7,956 nucleotides of DNA from Candidatus Latescibacterota bacterium (GCA_030746455.1 JASLMQ010001077.1:1-7956); one strand, 5' to 3'. Shown: positions 1 to 6,718, numbered from the stretch's first letter. Numbers and translations: made by a program. Notes: generated from the letters alone by a model not told the origin.

Positions 1-73
1 TGAACCAGATCAATGGATGCGCCGGAAGGCGACTTCCACACAGGCGCGCGATGTTGCGCCACGCGCCGGTTCA
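1..73. other. Possible three-way-junction fold
   Basis: Three sets of complementary arms nest here. TGAACC at 1-6 pairs with GGTTCA at 68-73. GGAAG at 24-28 pairs with CTTCC at 33-37 around a GCGA loop, which is a GNRA-type tetraloop if the + strand is the RNA. GGCGCG at 43-48 pairs with CGCGCC at 62-67, directly adjacent to the closing arm. The outer stem may continue beyond the window. No coding sequence competes with it. The arms are only 5-6 bp in GC-rich DNA, so the fold may be accidental, and no known RNA family is recognised. Confidence 0.2.
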
Positions 74-94
74 GCTGAATGCTGATAGCTGATG
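74..94. repeat. Three-copy heptanucleotide tandem repeat
   Basis: The 5-mer GCTGA recurs at 74-78, 81-85 and 88-92, giving three 7-nt units of the form GCTGANN in phase. The first two units also form part of an inverted pair, TCAGCT at 71-76 and AGCTGA at 87-92. The repeat lies in the non-coding DNA after the last gene. It is short but in exact register. Function is unknown. Confidence 0.45.
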
Positions 95-107
95 GTTTGG
101 TCTCAGC

Positions 108-170
108 GGGAAGCGGAAAGAACAGGACCCAAGGCAGCGCAGGCTCCCCTCTTGCCGCCTTCCGCCTCCC
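108..170 (-). terminator. Candidate 3' stem after the reductase gene
   Basis: Read in the direction of transcription, the 13 nt immediately after the reductase stop codon (170-158, purine-rich) can pair with 120-108 along all 13 positions, including two G-U wobbles. The opposite-strand RNA would have A-C mismatches at those two places, so the pairing favours the transcribed strand. The loop is 37 nt and no U-tract follows. It is therefore not a canonical intrinsic terminator; a 3' stabilising or Rho-assisted end is equally possible. Because the arms are purine/pyrimidine-biased, chance similarity is not excluded. Confidence 0.3.
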
Positions 171-941
171 TTACCAGATCGTGAAGCCACCGTCGGCGAT
201 GATGTCGGCGCCGGTGACGAAGCTCGACGCGTCGGAAGCCAGGAAGACGGCGACCGGGCCCAGCTCCTCGGGTTCACCGGCACGTCCCATGGGGGTGGCG
301 GCGAGCCAGCGTCCGCCATACTCCGGGTCCTCGATCATCGGGGCCGTCATATCTGTACGCATGTAGCCCGGAGAGATGGCGTTGACACGGATCCGGTGCT
401 GCGCCCATTCCGATGCCAGAGATTTGGTGAGATGAGCCACGCCCGCCTTCGCGGCATTGTACGACGCCTGGCTCTGGGGGTAGTTGACGATGATGCCGGA
501 CATCGAGGCGATGTTGATGATGCTGCCGGACTTCTGCTCGATCATCGGCTCTGCGACGGCCTGGCAGCAGAAGAAGACGCCGTTGAGGTCGACGTCGATG
601 ACCTTCCGCCAGTCCGCCTCGGAGACGCTCTCCGCTTCTCCCTGATGCACGATTCCGGCGTTGTTCATCAGAAAATCGACCCGGCCGAAGGCTTCGAGGG
701 TCTTCCTGACCGTTTCGAAGCAGCTCGACCGGTCGGTGACGTCGGTTTCGACGAAGAGCGCTTGACGGCCCATACCCTCGAGCTCGGCAGCCGTCTCAGG
801 CCCGGTCTGCGTGTCGATCTCCGCGACCACGATGTTCGCTCCGACATCCGCGAAGGAGCGGCAGAAGACCTTCCCGAGTCCCCGACCCCCTCCAGTGACG
901 ATGCCCACGCGATCCTCGAGTGAGAACTTCTCCAGTACCAT
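171..941 (-). CDS. Short-chain dehydrogenase/reductase (classical SDR)
   Basis: Predicted cytosolic 256-residue oxidoreductase that interconverts an alcohol and a ketone with NAD(P)H. The Rossmann cofactor motif TGGGRGLG is at residues 16-23, NNAG at 93-96, the catalytic serine at about S146 (NIASMSG), and Y161-x-x-x-K165 (YNAAK) is intact, followed by PGYMRT and the usual C-terminal ADGG segment. An acidic residue at the end of strand beta2 (E41) suggests NAD(H) preference. The segment from NIASMSG to YNAAK resembles the polyol dehydrogenase/sorbose reductase subgroup, but the substrate cannot be named. I chose the ATG at 941 because AGGAG sits 8 nt upstream (950-954). An upstream GTG at 1004 would add 21 low-complexity residues before a normal SDR start. 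It is the last gene of the left block, 81 nt after the methyltransferase. Confidence 0.93.
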   Translation of the reverse strand: MVLEKFSLEDRVGIVTGGGRGLGKVFCRSFADVGANIVVAEIDTQTGPETAAELEGMGRQALFVETDVTDRSSCFETVRKTLEAFGRVDFLMNNAGIVHQGEAESVSEADWRKVIDVDLNGVFFCCQAVAEPMIEQKSGSIINIASMSGIIVNYPQSQASYNAAKAGVAHLTKSLASEWAQHRIRVNAISPGYMRTDMTAPMIEDPEYGGRWLAATPMGRAGEPEELGPVAVFLASDASSFVTGADIIADGGFTIW

Positions 942-1022
942 CGGGGCAACTCCTGATTGGGGTCCATGCTGCGCCGGTTCATGGGTCGGCTGGTGGTGGG
1001 TCACGTCTGCGGCGGCGTTGGA

Positions 1023-1931
1023 TCAGGTCAGGTACAGCTGGCCGTCGGACCCGGCAGGTCCCACCTCCGCGCTGCCGTTCTCCAGGGCCTCATCGAGACG
1101 TCGTCGGGCCTCCTGGAAATAGGCGCGGTCCGTTTCGTAGCCAATGAAGTCAACGCTCAGGTTCACGCAGGCCACCGCGGCCGTACCGATCCCGAGAAAG
1201 GGATCCAGCACTGTCTTCGTTCGGTCCAGACCGTGGAGCCGGGCACACATGCGGGGGATCTCGACCGGGAAGGTTGCGGGGTGGGGCCGCTGCTTGTCCC
1301 GGCTTCGTATGGTCTTGTAGGGGACGAACCAGGCGTTGCCGCGGCACCGGCGATCCTGGCTTGCCGACTTCCATCGGCCGATGTTCGATTTGTCCTGGTA
1401 CTCGACGCCGATGGCCAGCCGGTCGAGCTCCACATTGCCCTGCTTGGTCAGGTGGAAGATGTACTCGTGACAATCGCTCAAAAACCTCGGGCTGTTGATC
1501 GGCTTGTAGTGCCCCACGGCGATGTTGCCCGTGATCCCGGGGTAGTTGCCGACGGCCTCTTTCTCGATCGCGATCGATTTCACCCAGTGGATGACGTTCT
1601 GCAGTCTCAGATGATTCTGCATCCGCGCAAGGACCTCGAAGGGCACGGTGGGATCGCTCGGCTTTGCACCGATGTTCAGGAAGAGGGAACCCGAGTCGTG
1701 CAGAACCTCCCGGACGACGGACACCCACTCCTCCAGCCAGTCCAGGTACTCGCGGCGGGGGACCGAGTCGTCGTAGGCCTTGTAGGACGTGCCGAGGTTG
1801 TAGGGGGGCGATGTCACGACCACGTCCACGGATCCACGCTCGAGCCCGTCCCGCATGCCCGAGATGCAGTCCGAGTTGTGGAGGGTGTAGACGTGCCGTG
1901 CGTTTCGGATGGCGTAGACCTCGTCCTGCAC
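1023..1931 (-). CDS. Site-specific DNA methyltransferase, beta class, probably N4-cytosine
   Basis: Predicted to transfer a methyl group from S-adenosylmethionine to an exocyclic amino group in DNA; 302 residues. The catalytic motif IV, TSPPYN, is at residues 40-45 and the AdoMet-binding motif I, DPFLGIGT, at 243-250, preceded by a motif-X-like HPATFP at 217-222. The order IV, recognition region, X/I defines the beta class. The serine in TSPPY is typical of N4-cytosine enzymes, whereas N6-adenine enzymes usually have DPPY or NPPY, so m4C is favoured but not proven. The recognition domain would lie around residues 90-215; its target is unknown. The start is GTG, supported by GGAG 9 nt upstream (1941-1944) and by the family-typical N-terminus HNSDCISGM at 18-26. 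It begins 6 nt after the hydrolase stop codon, implying co-transcription and probably coupled translation. No endonuclease, specificity or control gene is present in the window, so it looks solitary. Confidence 0.93.
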   Translation of the reverse strand: MQDEVYAIRNARHVYTLHNSDCISGMRDGLERGSVDVVVTSPPYNLGTSYKAYDDSVPRREYLDWLEEWVSVVREVLHDSGSLFLNIGAKPSDPTVPFEVLARMQNHLRLQNVIHWVKSIAIEKEAVGNYPGITGNIAVGHYKPINSPRFLSDCHEYIFHLTKQGNVELDRLAIGVEYQDKSNIGRWKSASQDRRCRGNAWFVPYKTIRSRDKQRPHPATFPVEIPRMCARLHGLDRTKTVLDPFLGIGTAAVACVNLSVDFIGYETDRAYFQEARRRLDEALENGSAEVGPAGSDGQLYLT

Positions 1932-1937
1932 GCGTTC

Positions 1938-2825
1938 TCACTCCATCGGTTTGTACATACGTATGTACCGGCAGGGAACGACGAGGTCGCCGCCGGCTTC
2001 GAGGGTACTGAGAAACTCGGACGTAGTGATGCTGTAGCCGTACAGCATCTCGATCTGGTCGATCATCGCGTGGGTGATCCGGAGCCCATCGAGGGTCTCG
2101 GCGTTCTCGGTGCCCGTTGTGGCATCGCGGATGACGATGGGCATGTAGCCCCTGTTTTGCATATCCAGGATCGCGCCGGGCTTGTTGATCAGGCACATGT
2201 TCGTGGCGAAGCCACAGTAGAAGAGAACCCGGATGCCGCGCTCCGCCAGCAGTCGATGCATCATATCGCCAGAGGAGACGACCCAGTCGCCATCGACGGG
2301 ACGAAGGGGCGTGGGGATGTTCTGGTTCGGCCTGACGTGGGCGTAGTAATCGGTGATCCAGGGCTCGGTGCGGAACAGACGTGTGTGCTCCTGGCGCCAG
2401 GCCTTGACCCAGTCGGCGGGGGGCCAGTCGGAAGACCGGGGTGATCCCAGTGCTGGTGCGGGCGGGTTCCTCTCCTCCTCAGTGGCCAGCGCCTCCCACT
2501 GCGTGTGTTTGACCGCGATATCCCTCGTGGGTATGTGGACGACGGCCAGGCCTGCCTCCCGACAGGTCTCCATCATCGGCAGGATCCTGGTCGTCGCAAT
2601 TTCGCCGGCCCTGTCGCAAAAGCTCTTCCCCGCGTTGTACTCCGCCTCCCAGCCGAGATGGGACAGGGGAGCTGGCCCGAAGCCCGTATCCCAGATGTCC
2701 ACCATGGCAAAGGCGACCTCCTCCCGGGGGAACGACATCTCGACGGTATAGTGGTGGAAGTTCCGCTCGTGAATGGCGGTATCCTCAGGGATGGGCGGAA
2801 TTGGCTGTTCTAATGGATTCTGCAT
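1938..2825 (-). CDS. Isochorismatase-like cysteine hydrolase without an obvious catalytic lysine
   Basis: Predicted cytosolic 295-residue hydrolase of the isochorismatase/nicotinamidase fold, a superfamily that cleaves amides or vinyl ethers by a Cys-Asp-Lys triad. The Asp strand (FAMVDIWD) puts the catalytic aspartate at D43, and the nucleophile motif GFATNMCL puts cysteine at C211, followed by the usual RDATTGTE at 233-240. Where the family normally has a lysine after the third strand (V-V-x-K, then S-A-F), this protein reads DWVVSSGDMM at 180-189, apparently with S184 or S185 and a shortened loop. It is longer than the common 180-220 residues, with an extra N-terminal 30 residues, an insertion at about 110-165 and a C-terminal tail. 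The ATG at 2825 has AAGGAG 6 nt upstream (2832-2837). It is the first gene of the left block. The substrate is unknown; without the lysine the mechanism may differ from the standard one. Confidence 0.85.
   Translation of the reverse strand: MQNPLEQPIPPIPEDTAIHERNFHHYTVEMSFPREEVAFAMVDIWDTGFGPAPLSHLGWEAEYNAGKSFCDRAGEIATTRILPMMETCREAGLAVVHIPTRDIAVKHTQWEALATEEERNPPAPALGSPRSSDWPPADWVKAWRQEHTRLFRTEPWITDYYAHVRPNQNIPTPLRPVDGDWVVSSGDMMHRLLAERGIRVLFYCGFATNMCLINKPGAILDMQNRGYMPIVIRDATTGTENAETLDGLRITHAMIDQIEMLYGYSITTSEFLSTLEAGGDLVVPCRYIRMYKPME
1953..1968. promoter_or_regulatory. Perfect 16-bp palindrome upstream of the methyltransferase
   Basis: GTACATACGTATGTAC is an uninterrupted perfect palindrome lying 21 nt before the methyltransferase GTG and its ribosome binding site. 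It falls inside the last codons of the hydrolase gene, encoding YIRMY. It is AT-rich in a strongly GC-rich gene. The TACATAC/GTATGTA half-sites resemble operators of TetR-family repressors, for example the AcrR operator arms, though here without a central spacer. In mRNA it could also fold as a short hairpin beside the start. I see no clear -10/-35 pair around it, so regulatory use is inference. Confidence 0.4.
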
Positions 2826-2890
2826 CGAGCACTCCTTCGTTCAATACCGCGAAGGCGCACAGATCGATCGGTCGGAATGCGGCCAGGGCT

Positions 2891-2919
2891 ATGGTACATC
2901 CACAGCGATGGCCTGTCAA
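2891..2919 (-). promoter_or_regulatory. Sigma70-type promoter for the left gene block
   Basis: On the minus strand a perfect -35 box TTGACA (2914-2919) is followed by exactly 17 nt and a -10-like TACCAT (2891-2896, four of six consensus bases). Transcription would start near 2884, leaving a leader of about 60 nt before the hydrolase ATG at 2825. The leader contains the 8-bp palindrome GATCGATC at 2862-2869. The -35 box lies in the loop of a weak 5-bp inverted pair (2911-2915 with 2927-2931). The promoter begins 28 nt after the peptidase stop codon, so the left block can be transcribed independently of the peptidase. Confidence 0.6.
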
Positions 2920-2947
2920 TCGGTTTCAGGCTTAGAGAGACCGTGTA

Positions 2948-5900
2948 CTACGCCTGCCAGCCGTAGAATCGCGCGAAGAGGACGAAGTCAGAGAAGGCGA
3001 CGCGTCCGTTCCCATCCAGGTCGAAGGCAGGATCGAGACCGCCGAAGGCCTGGGCGAACAGGGAGAAGTCGGAGAAGGCCACCTTCCCGTCGTCATCGAA
3101 GTCGGCGATGCGGGGGGTTGGGTAGCCCGTGCGATCAACGGCAAAGGACAGGCTACGGTGGGAGGCAAGCAGCGGGGTCCCGGAGGTGTCGGATACGGAG
3201 TGTGCGGCGAGGGTGTAGGTGACTCCCGGCAAGAAGGCGTTCCCGAATGTGAGGAAGACGCGGGTGTGCCCTCTGTCGAGGATGGCCGAGGTGGGCCGAC
3301 CCAGTCCAGGATGAACGGCATAGCCGTTCTGGTCGGTGGGGGCCATAGGCTCGCTGAAGGTGAGGACGAGGCGACCGCCGTCCCGGGGTTCCACGCGAAA
3401 GATCTCTGGCGGGGCGTTGGGTCGGGCTTCCGCCGTTCCGGACCGCACCTCGCTCCCGTCGCCGAGACGGGCGGCAACCGCATAGCGGTAGGTTGTGTCC
3501 TCCACGAGGCCGCTGTCGAGGTAGGTCGTTCCGGTCAGGCCGTCGACGAAGATGGCCAGGCTGTCCGTTCCGGATCCCCGGAGCAGCCCGTAGGTCGACG
3601 CCCCTGGAGCCGCCATCCATAACAGCTCTACCCGATCCCGCTCGAGAGGTCGAGCCGAGAGCAACTCGGGGGCGGCCACGTTCGCCGGGGGGGCCACCCG
3701 CTCCACGATGCGTACCGCCCCGTCTCGATTGTAGAGCAGCTCCGGGCGGCCGTTGCCGTCGAGATCTGCGATGACGGGCCGATGGGTGAGGGCCGCGGGG
3801 CTGTGCCAGATCGGCCTGTAGGCATTTGGGGAATCCGACCGGAATACGTAGAGATCGGGCAGGAGGCAGGCGGTCAGGTCGGCAAGGCCGTCGCCGTCCA
3901 CATCTCCGAAAGAGAGGCCGTTGCCCGTGGTGGTGACTCCAGAGATGCGGGTACTCCATTCCAGGGCGTAGTTCGCGGGGCCGGTCGTGCTGTAGATCTC
4001 GATCTCCCAATGCCCATTGAGGGCATCGTCGTCGTCCTCCGTTGCACGTGCGACGGCGAACTCGACAACCCCGTCGCCGTCAAGGTCCGCGCCGCCGCCG
4101 ATCCACCTTGCGTCCGAGTCGTCGTCGCCCTCGAGTATCCAGGTGGCACTGAGGAGGCCGCCGGCGTCCATCGTGCACGTCCAGAGATCGCCGTCCCCGT
4201 CGCCGACGAGGGCCTCTTTCTGCCCGTCTCCGTCAAGGTCGGCGATCACGAAACGCGGGCCCAGGTCGCCGCCACCCGAGGTGGGATCGGTGAACGTTCC
4301 CGCCTCGTAAAAGGTGTCCCCCTCGTCGGTTCGGAAGATGCGGAGTCCCCGCTCGAAACCGGATCGCGCGATGATTTCGTTCCTTCCGTCTCCGTCCAGA
4401 TCGGCAATCTCGCCGCCCCAGGTCTGGAACTGGTCGAGCGCGGCGGATCGCGGAAAGGGGGAGTCGACCCGGCCCACTAGCAGCCTGAGTCGGAGCAGGC
4501 TCGACCCCAGGAGATCCAGGCGGCCGTCGTTGTCGCCGTCCCCAATGGCCCAGGGCAGGATGCCGGCCGCGGTCTGGGCAACCTGGGCGAAGGTGCCGTC
4601 GTCCTGTCGCTCGTAGAAGCCCGTGGGGCTGTAGGGGCTTCCCTCGATGTAGGGCATCAGGGCGACTTCGGGATGCCCGTCTCCGTCGAAATCGGCGGGC
4701 CGGTCGGGCAGGAATCCGTCTGGCAGCTCGCCCACGTCGTGAAAGCCCTCTGTCTGCACGGTGAGGCGAACGATGCTGAGCGTGTCGGCTGGCGTGAGGG
4801 ACACAGCGCCCGCAGGCCCACGCGAAAGGATACGGTAGTGGAGTGGGCCCTCGGGCAGATCCGTCGGCAGGGACACCTTGTGCTTCGTGTGGACAATGCC
4901 GGTGGAAAGAGTATCCTCGCGAGCCGACGCAGCGCTGTGGATTAGGAGTAGGCCTTCAGCCGGGCGGTCGGTGGACCAGGCGATCTCGTAGGCTTGATCT
5001 GTTGCGACGAGCACCGGGGTCACCGCGATACCGGACACCGTGGGGGGAGCGCGACGTGCGGCGATCAGGGAACGGTCCTCTAGGGTGCCGCCACCGGCAA
5101 GATCGACCTCGAGACGGAGGACCGCAACGGTGTCGGTAAGGGATGAGATGTCCCATGCGAACCTGATGTGCGCGTCGGGAGGTCCATCGCGCAAGGGGGC
5201 CCAGGTCGCGGGGCTCCGCCCCATTCCCCAGGAGACGCGGTAGCCTGTTACGGTCGGGCCGCTTGCCTCGGCGGACACTTCGAGGGTATCGGCGCCCTCC
5301 TGCCCCGATCGAGGCGTCCGTATGCGGGCCGTGGGTGCGTCAAGGGAGTCTGCCAGGGCCGCAAGGAGCCGGGCTCCGTCTATCCTACCCGAGCCGAAGG
5401 TGTCGTCCCATCCAGGCGTCCCCAGGTCGACAGTCCCCCGGGCTAGGAGGGAGCGTACCTGCTCCGTTGTGAGTTCGGGTCGTCTGGAGAGGACCAGGGA
5501 GGCGAAGCCGGAGACGAACGGGGCAGCGAAGGAGGTGCCGGACCGGCGTCCGTAGCTGTTGCCCGGCTGGGAGCCGAGGATGTTGATCCCCGGGGCGGCC
5601 AGGTCCAGGGGGACTCCTGTGCTGCTGAATGAGGCCCGGGCGTCATCCCGATCGGTGGCGGACACGGCGATGGTCTCGTCCAGGGCGGCCGGATGGGCCA
5701 ATCCCAGGGCGCCGGAATTACCGGCCGAAGCCACGAGGATGCAACCGTTGTCCGCGGCGAATCGGAGGGCATCGGTGATCAGGTAGGCGCGATCGTCGCT
5801 TCCCCAGCTCATGTTCACGACGTCCGCGCCGTTGTCGACGGCGTAGAGGATGGCGGCGGCGAGGTCGTCCTCCTCCAGGAAGGTGCCACCGGACTGGAGC

Positions 5901-6718
5901 GTGACGCCGGCTCGGAGAACCATGATTCTGGTGTCCGGCGCGACACCGGACATACCCGTCCCATTGTTCGACGCCGCAGCAGCGATCCCCGCGATGTGGG
6001 TGCCGTGGCCCGATTCGTCCGAGGGATCGTTGTCCGGCGTGAGGAAGTCGCCCTGCCCCGGCAGTTCCGGGGCGTCGGCAAAGTCCCACCCTCGCACGTC
6101 ATCCACGTAGCCGTTGCCGTCGTCGTCCACGCCGGGATCGCCGTCGGCCTCGAGGGCGTTGATCCACACGTTGCCGGACAGATCCTCGTGTGTGTAGTCG
6201 ACTCCGGAATCGATGATGGCGAGGACAACGCTGCGGCGCGCGGGTCCGAGACCGTACCACAGGTCGGACCAGCGGACCTTCATCAAGGCGGTCTGGTCCT
6301 CGTAGCGCGGATCATCAGGTGCATCGTGGTGGCGATAGAGGTGGTTGGGCTGAGCGTAGATCACACTTGGGTCGGCTGAATAGGCTGCGGCGGCAATGAG
6401 CGGATCCGTGGACGGTGGGAGTCGGAGACGGTAAATGCCTGCGAACGGACCTGTGGGTTTGGCCAGGGCCGCTCGGCCGGCGAAAAGGGGCTCGATATCC
6501 CGGACGCCGAACCGTTGGGCAAGGCGGCTGAGTGTGCCGGCGGTCGGCTTGGACGCTGCCGTCCGTAGCTTTACCAGGATCTGACCGGGAGAGAAGGCGG
6601 GTTCCGCAGCCTCTCCTCGAGCCGCGCAGAGCGATCCCTGCAGGATGAGCCCGAGCAGGAGCAGTCCGGTTCGGTAGCCGCGAGCTGGGCTGAGGGAAGT
6701 AGATTGTGAGGCGGGCAT
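2948..6718 (-). CDS. Secreted S8 subtilisin-family serine peptidase, multidomain
   Basis: Predicted exported endopeptidase of 1256 residues. A signal peptide (core TGLLLLGLIL at 17-26, cleavage probably before residue 40) precedes an I9-like inhibitor propeptide (about 43-130) and a subtilase domain (about 150-455). The catalytic residues are D170 in AIIDSGVD, H238 in SGHGTH, N334 in ASAGNSG (oxyanion hole) and S396 in GTSFAAP. A Ca-loop-like VDDDGNGYVDD is at 197-207. A linker with weak Ig-like character follows (about 460-655), then seven FG-GAP/VCBS-type Ca motifs (676-993), a fibronectin III-like domain (about 1011-1100), an SbsA/Big_5-like Ig domain (about 1102-1194) and two EF-hand-like units (1206-1253). 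The ATG at 6718 gives a proper signal peptide and lies 4 nt after the MFS stop codon. The ribosome binding site is weak, so coupling to the upstream gene is likely. Reading further upstream would only translate MFS DNA out of frame. All catalytic residues are present, so it should be active; its substrate is unknown. Confidence 0.93.
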   Translation of the reverse strand: MPASQSTSLSPARGYRTGLLLLGLILQGSLCAARGEAAEPAFSPGQILVKLRTAASKPTAGTLSRLAQRFGVRDIEPLFAGRAALAKPTGPFAGIYRLRLPPSTDPLIAAAAYSADPSVIYAQPNHLYRHHDAPDDPRYEDQTALMKVRWSDLWYGLGPARRSVVLAIIDSGVDYTHEDLSGNVWINALEADGDPGVDDDGNGYVDDVRGWDFADAPELPGQGDFLTPDNDPSDESGHGTHIAGIAAAASNNGTGMSGVAPDTRIMVLRAGVTLQSGGTFLEEDDLAAAILYAVDNGADVVNMSWGSDDRAYLITDALRFAADNGCILVASAGNSGALGLAHPAALDETIAVSATDRDDARASFSSTGVPLDLAAPGINILGSQPGNSYGRRSGTSFAAPFVSGFASLVLSRRPELTTEQVRSLLARGTVDLGTPGWDDTFGSGRIDGARLLAALADSLDAPTARIRTPRSGQEGADTLEVSAEASGPTVTGYRVSWGMGRSPATWAPLRDGPPDAHIRFAWDISSLTDTVAVLRLEVDLAGGGTLEDRSLIAARRAPPTVSGIAVTPVLVATDQAYEIAWSTDRPAEGLLLIHSAASAREDTLSTGIVHTKHKVSLPTDLPEGPLHYRILSRGPAGAVSLTPADTLSIVRLTVQTEGFHDVGELPDGFLPDRPADFDGDGHPEVALMPYIEGSPYSPTGFYERQDDGTFAQVAQTAAGILPWAIGDGDNDGRLDLLGSSLLRLRLLVGRVDSPFPRSAALDQFQTWGGEIADLDGDGRNEIIARSGFERGLRIFRTDEGDTFYEAGTFTDPTSGGGDLGPRFVIADLDGDGQKEALVGDGDGDLWTCTMDAGGLLSATWILEGDDDSDARWIGGGADLDGDGVVEFAVARATEDDDDALNGHWEIEIYSTTGPANYALEWSTRISGVTTTGNGLSFGDVDGDGLADLTACLLPDLYVFRSDSPNAYRPIWHSPAALTHRPVIADLDGNGRPELLYNRDGAVRIVERVAPPANVAAPELLSARPLERDRVELLWMAAPGASTYGLLRGSGTDSLAIFVDGLTGTTYLDSGLVEDTTYRYAVAARLGDGSEVRSGTAEARPNAPPEIFRVEPRDGGRLVLTFSEPMAPTDQNGYAVHPGLGRPTSAILDRGHTRVFLTFGNAFLPGVTYTLAAHSVSDTSGTPLLASHRSLSFAVDRTGYPTPRIADFDDDGKVAFSDFSLFAQAFGGLDPAFDLDGNGRVAFSDFVLFARFYGWQA
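2951..3103 (-). repeat. Duplicated dockerin-like EF-hand tail
   Basis: Two copies of an Asp-rich unit end the peptidase, at residues 1206-1226 and 1233-1253, with a 27-residue (81-nt) period. Their cores KVAFSDFSLFA and RVAFSDFVLFA match at 9 of 11 positions, and each starts with a Ca-loop (DFDDDG, DLDGNG). The period, the pairing and the terminal position recall dockerins, which dock to cohesins, but the spacing and the conserved F residues differ from classical type I dockerin. A sorting or anchoring role is inferred. Confidence 0.75.
3740..4693 (-). repeat. Seven FG-GAP/VCBS-like calcium-binding repeats
   Basis: Within the peptidase, the motif D-x-D-G-D/N-G-x-x-[DE] or a close variant occurs at residues 676-684, 726-735, 773-781, 827-835, 878-886, 939-947 and 985-993. 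They are spaced about 46-61 residues apart, as expected for blades of a beta-propeller. Seven motifs match a complete seven-bladed, integrin-alpha-like propeller. Such domains typically bind proteins or glycans with Ca2+. The second copy (GDGDNDGRLD) is the most divergent. Confidence 0.85.

Noticed and set aside
63..981. An 11-bp direct repeat GCGCCGGTTCA at 63-73 and 971-981 flanking the SDR gene, as if bounding an insertion.
   Set aside because: Several 11-bp matches are expected by chance in a window this size, and there is no transposase, integrase or terminal inverted repeat.
942..1004. A GTG start 21 codons upstream for the SDR.
   Set aside because: The ATG at 941 has AGGAG at 8 nt and the family-typical N-terminus; the extension is not SDR-like.
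952..1027. A 6-bp inverted pair (CCTGAT 952-957, ATCAGG 1022-1027) that would partly mask the SDR ribosome binding site.
   Set aside because: A 6-bp stem with a loop of more than 60 nt is within chance expectation and has no support from extended pairing.
1150..2196. A 348-codon minus-strand frame overlapping the methyltransferase out of frame.
   Set aside because: It is Arg/Pro/His-rich with no motif, and the overlapping frame carries the complete methyltransferase motifs.
957..2444. A 495-codon open frame on the + strand, opposite the methyltransferase and hydrolase genes.
   Set aside because: Its translation has no recognisable domain and low-complexity Val/Asp/Gly content. It is the complement of two genes with clear family motifs, as expected from GC-rich codon usage.
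6600..6718. A lipoprotein signal on the peptidase, from the cysteine in QGSLCAA.
   Set aside because: The residue before the cysteine is leucine and the -3 position is glycine, which does not fit the lipobox. An ordinary signal peptidase I site after it is more likely.
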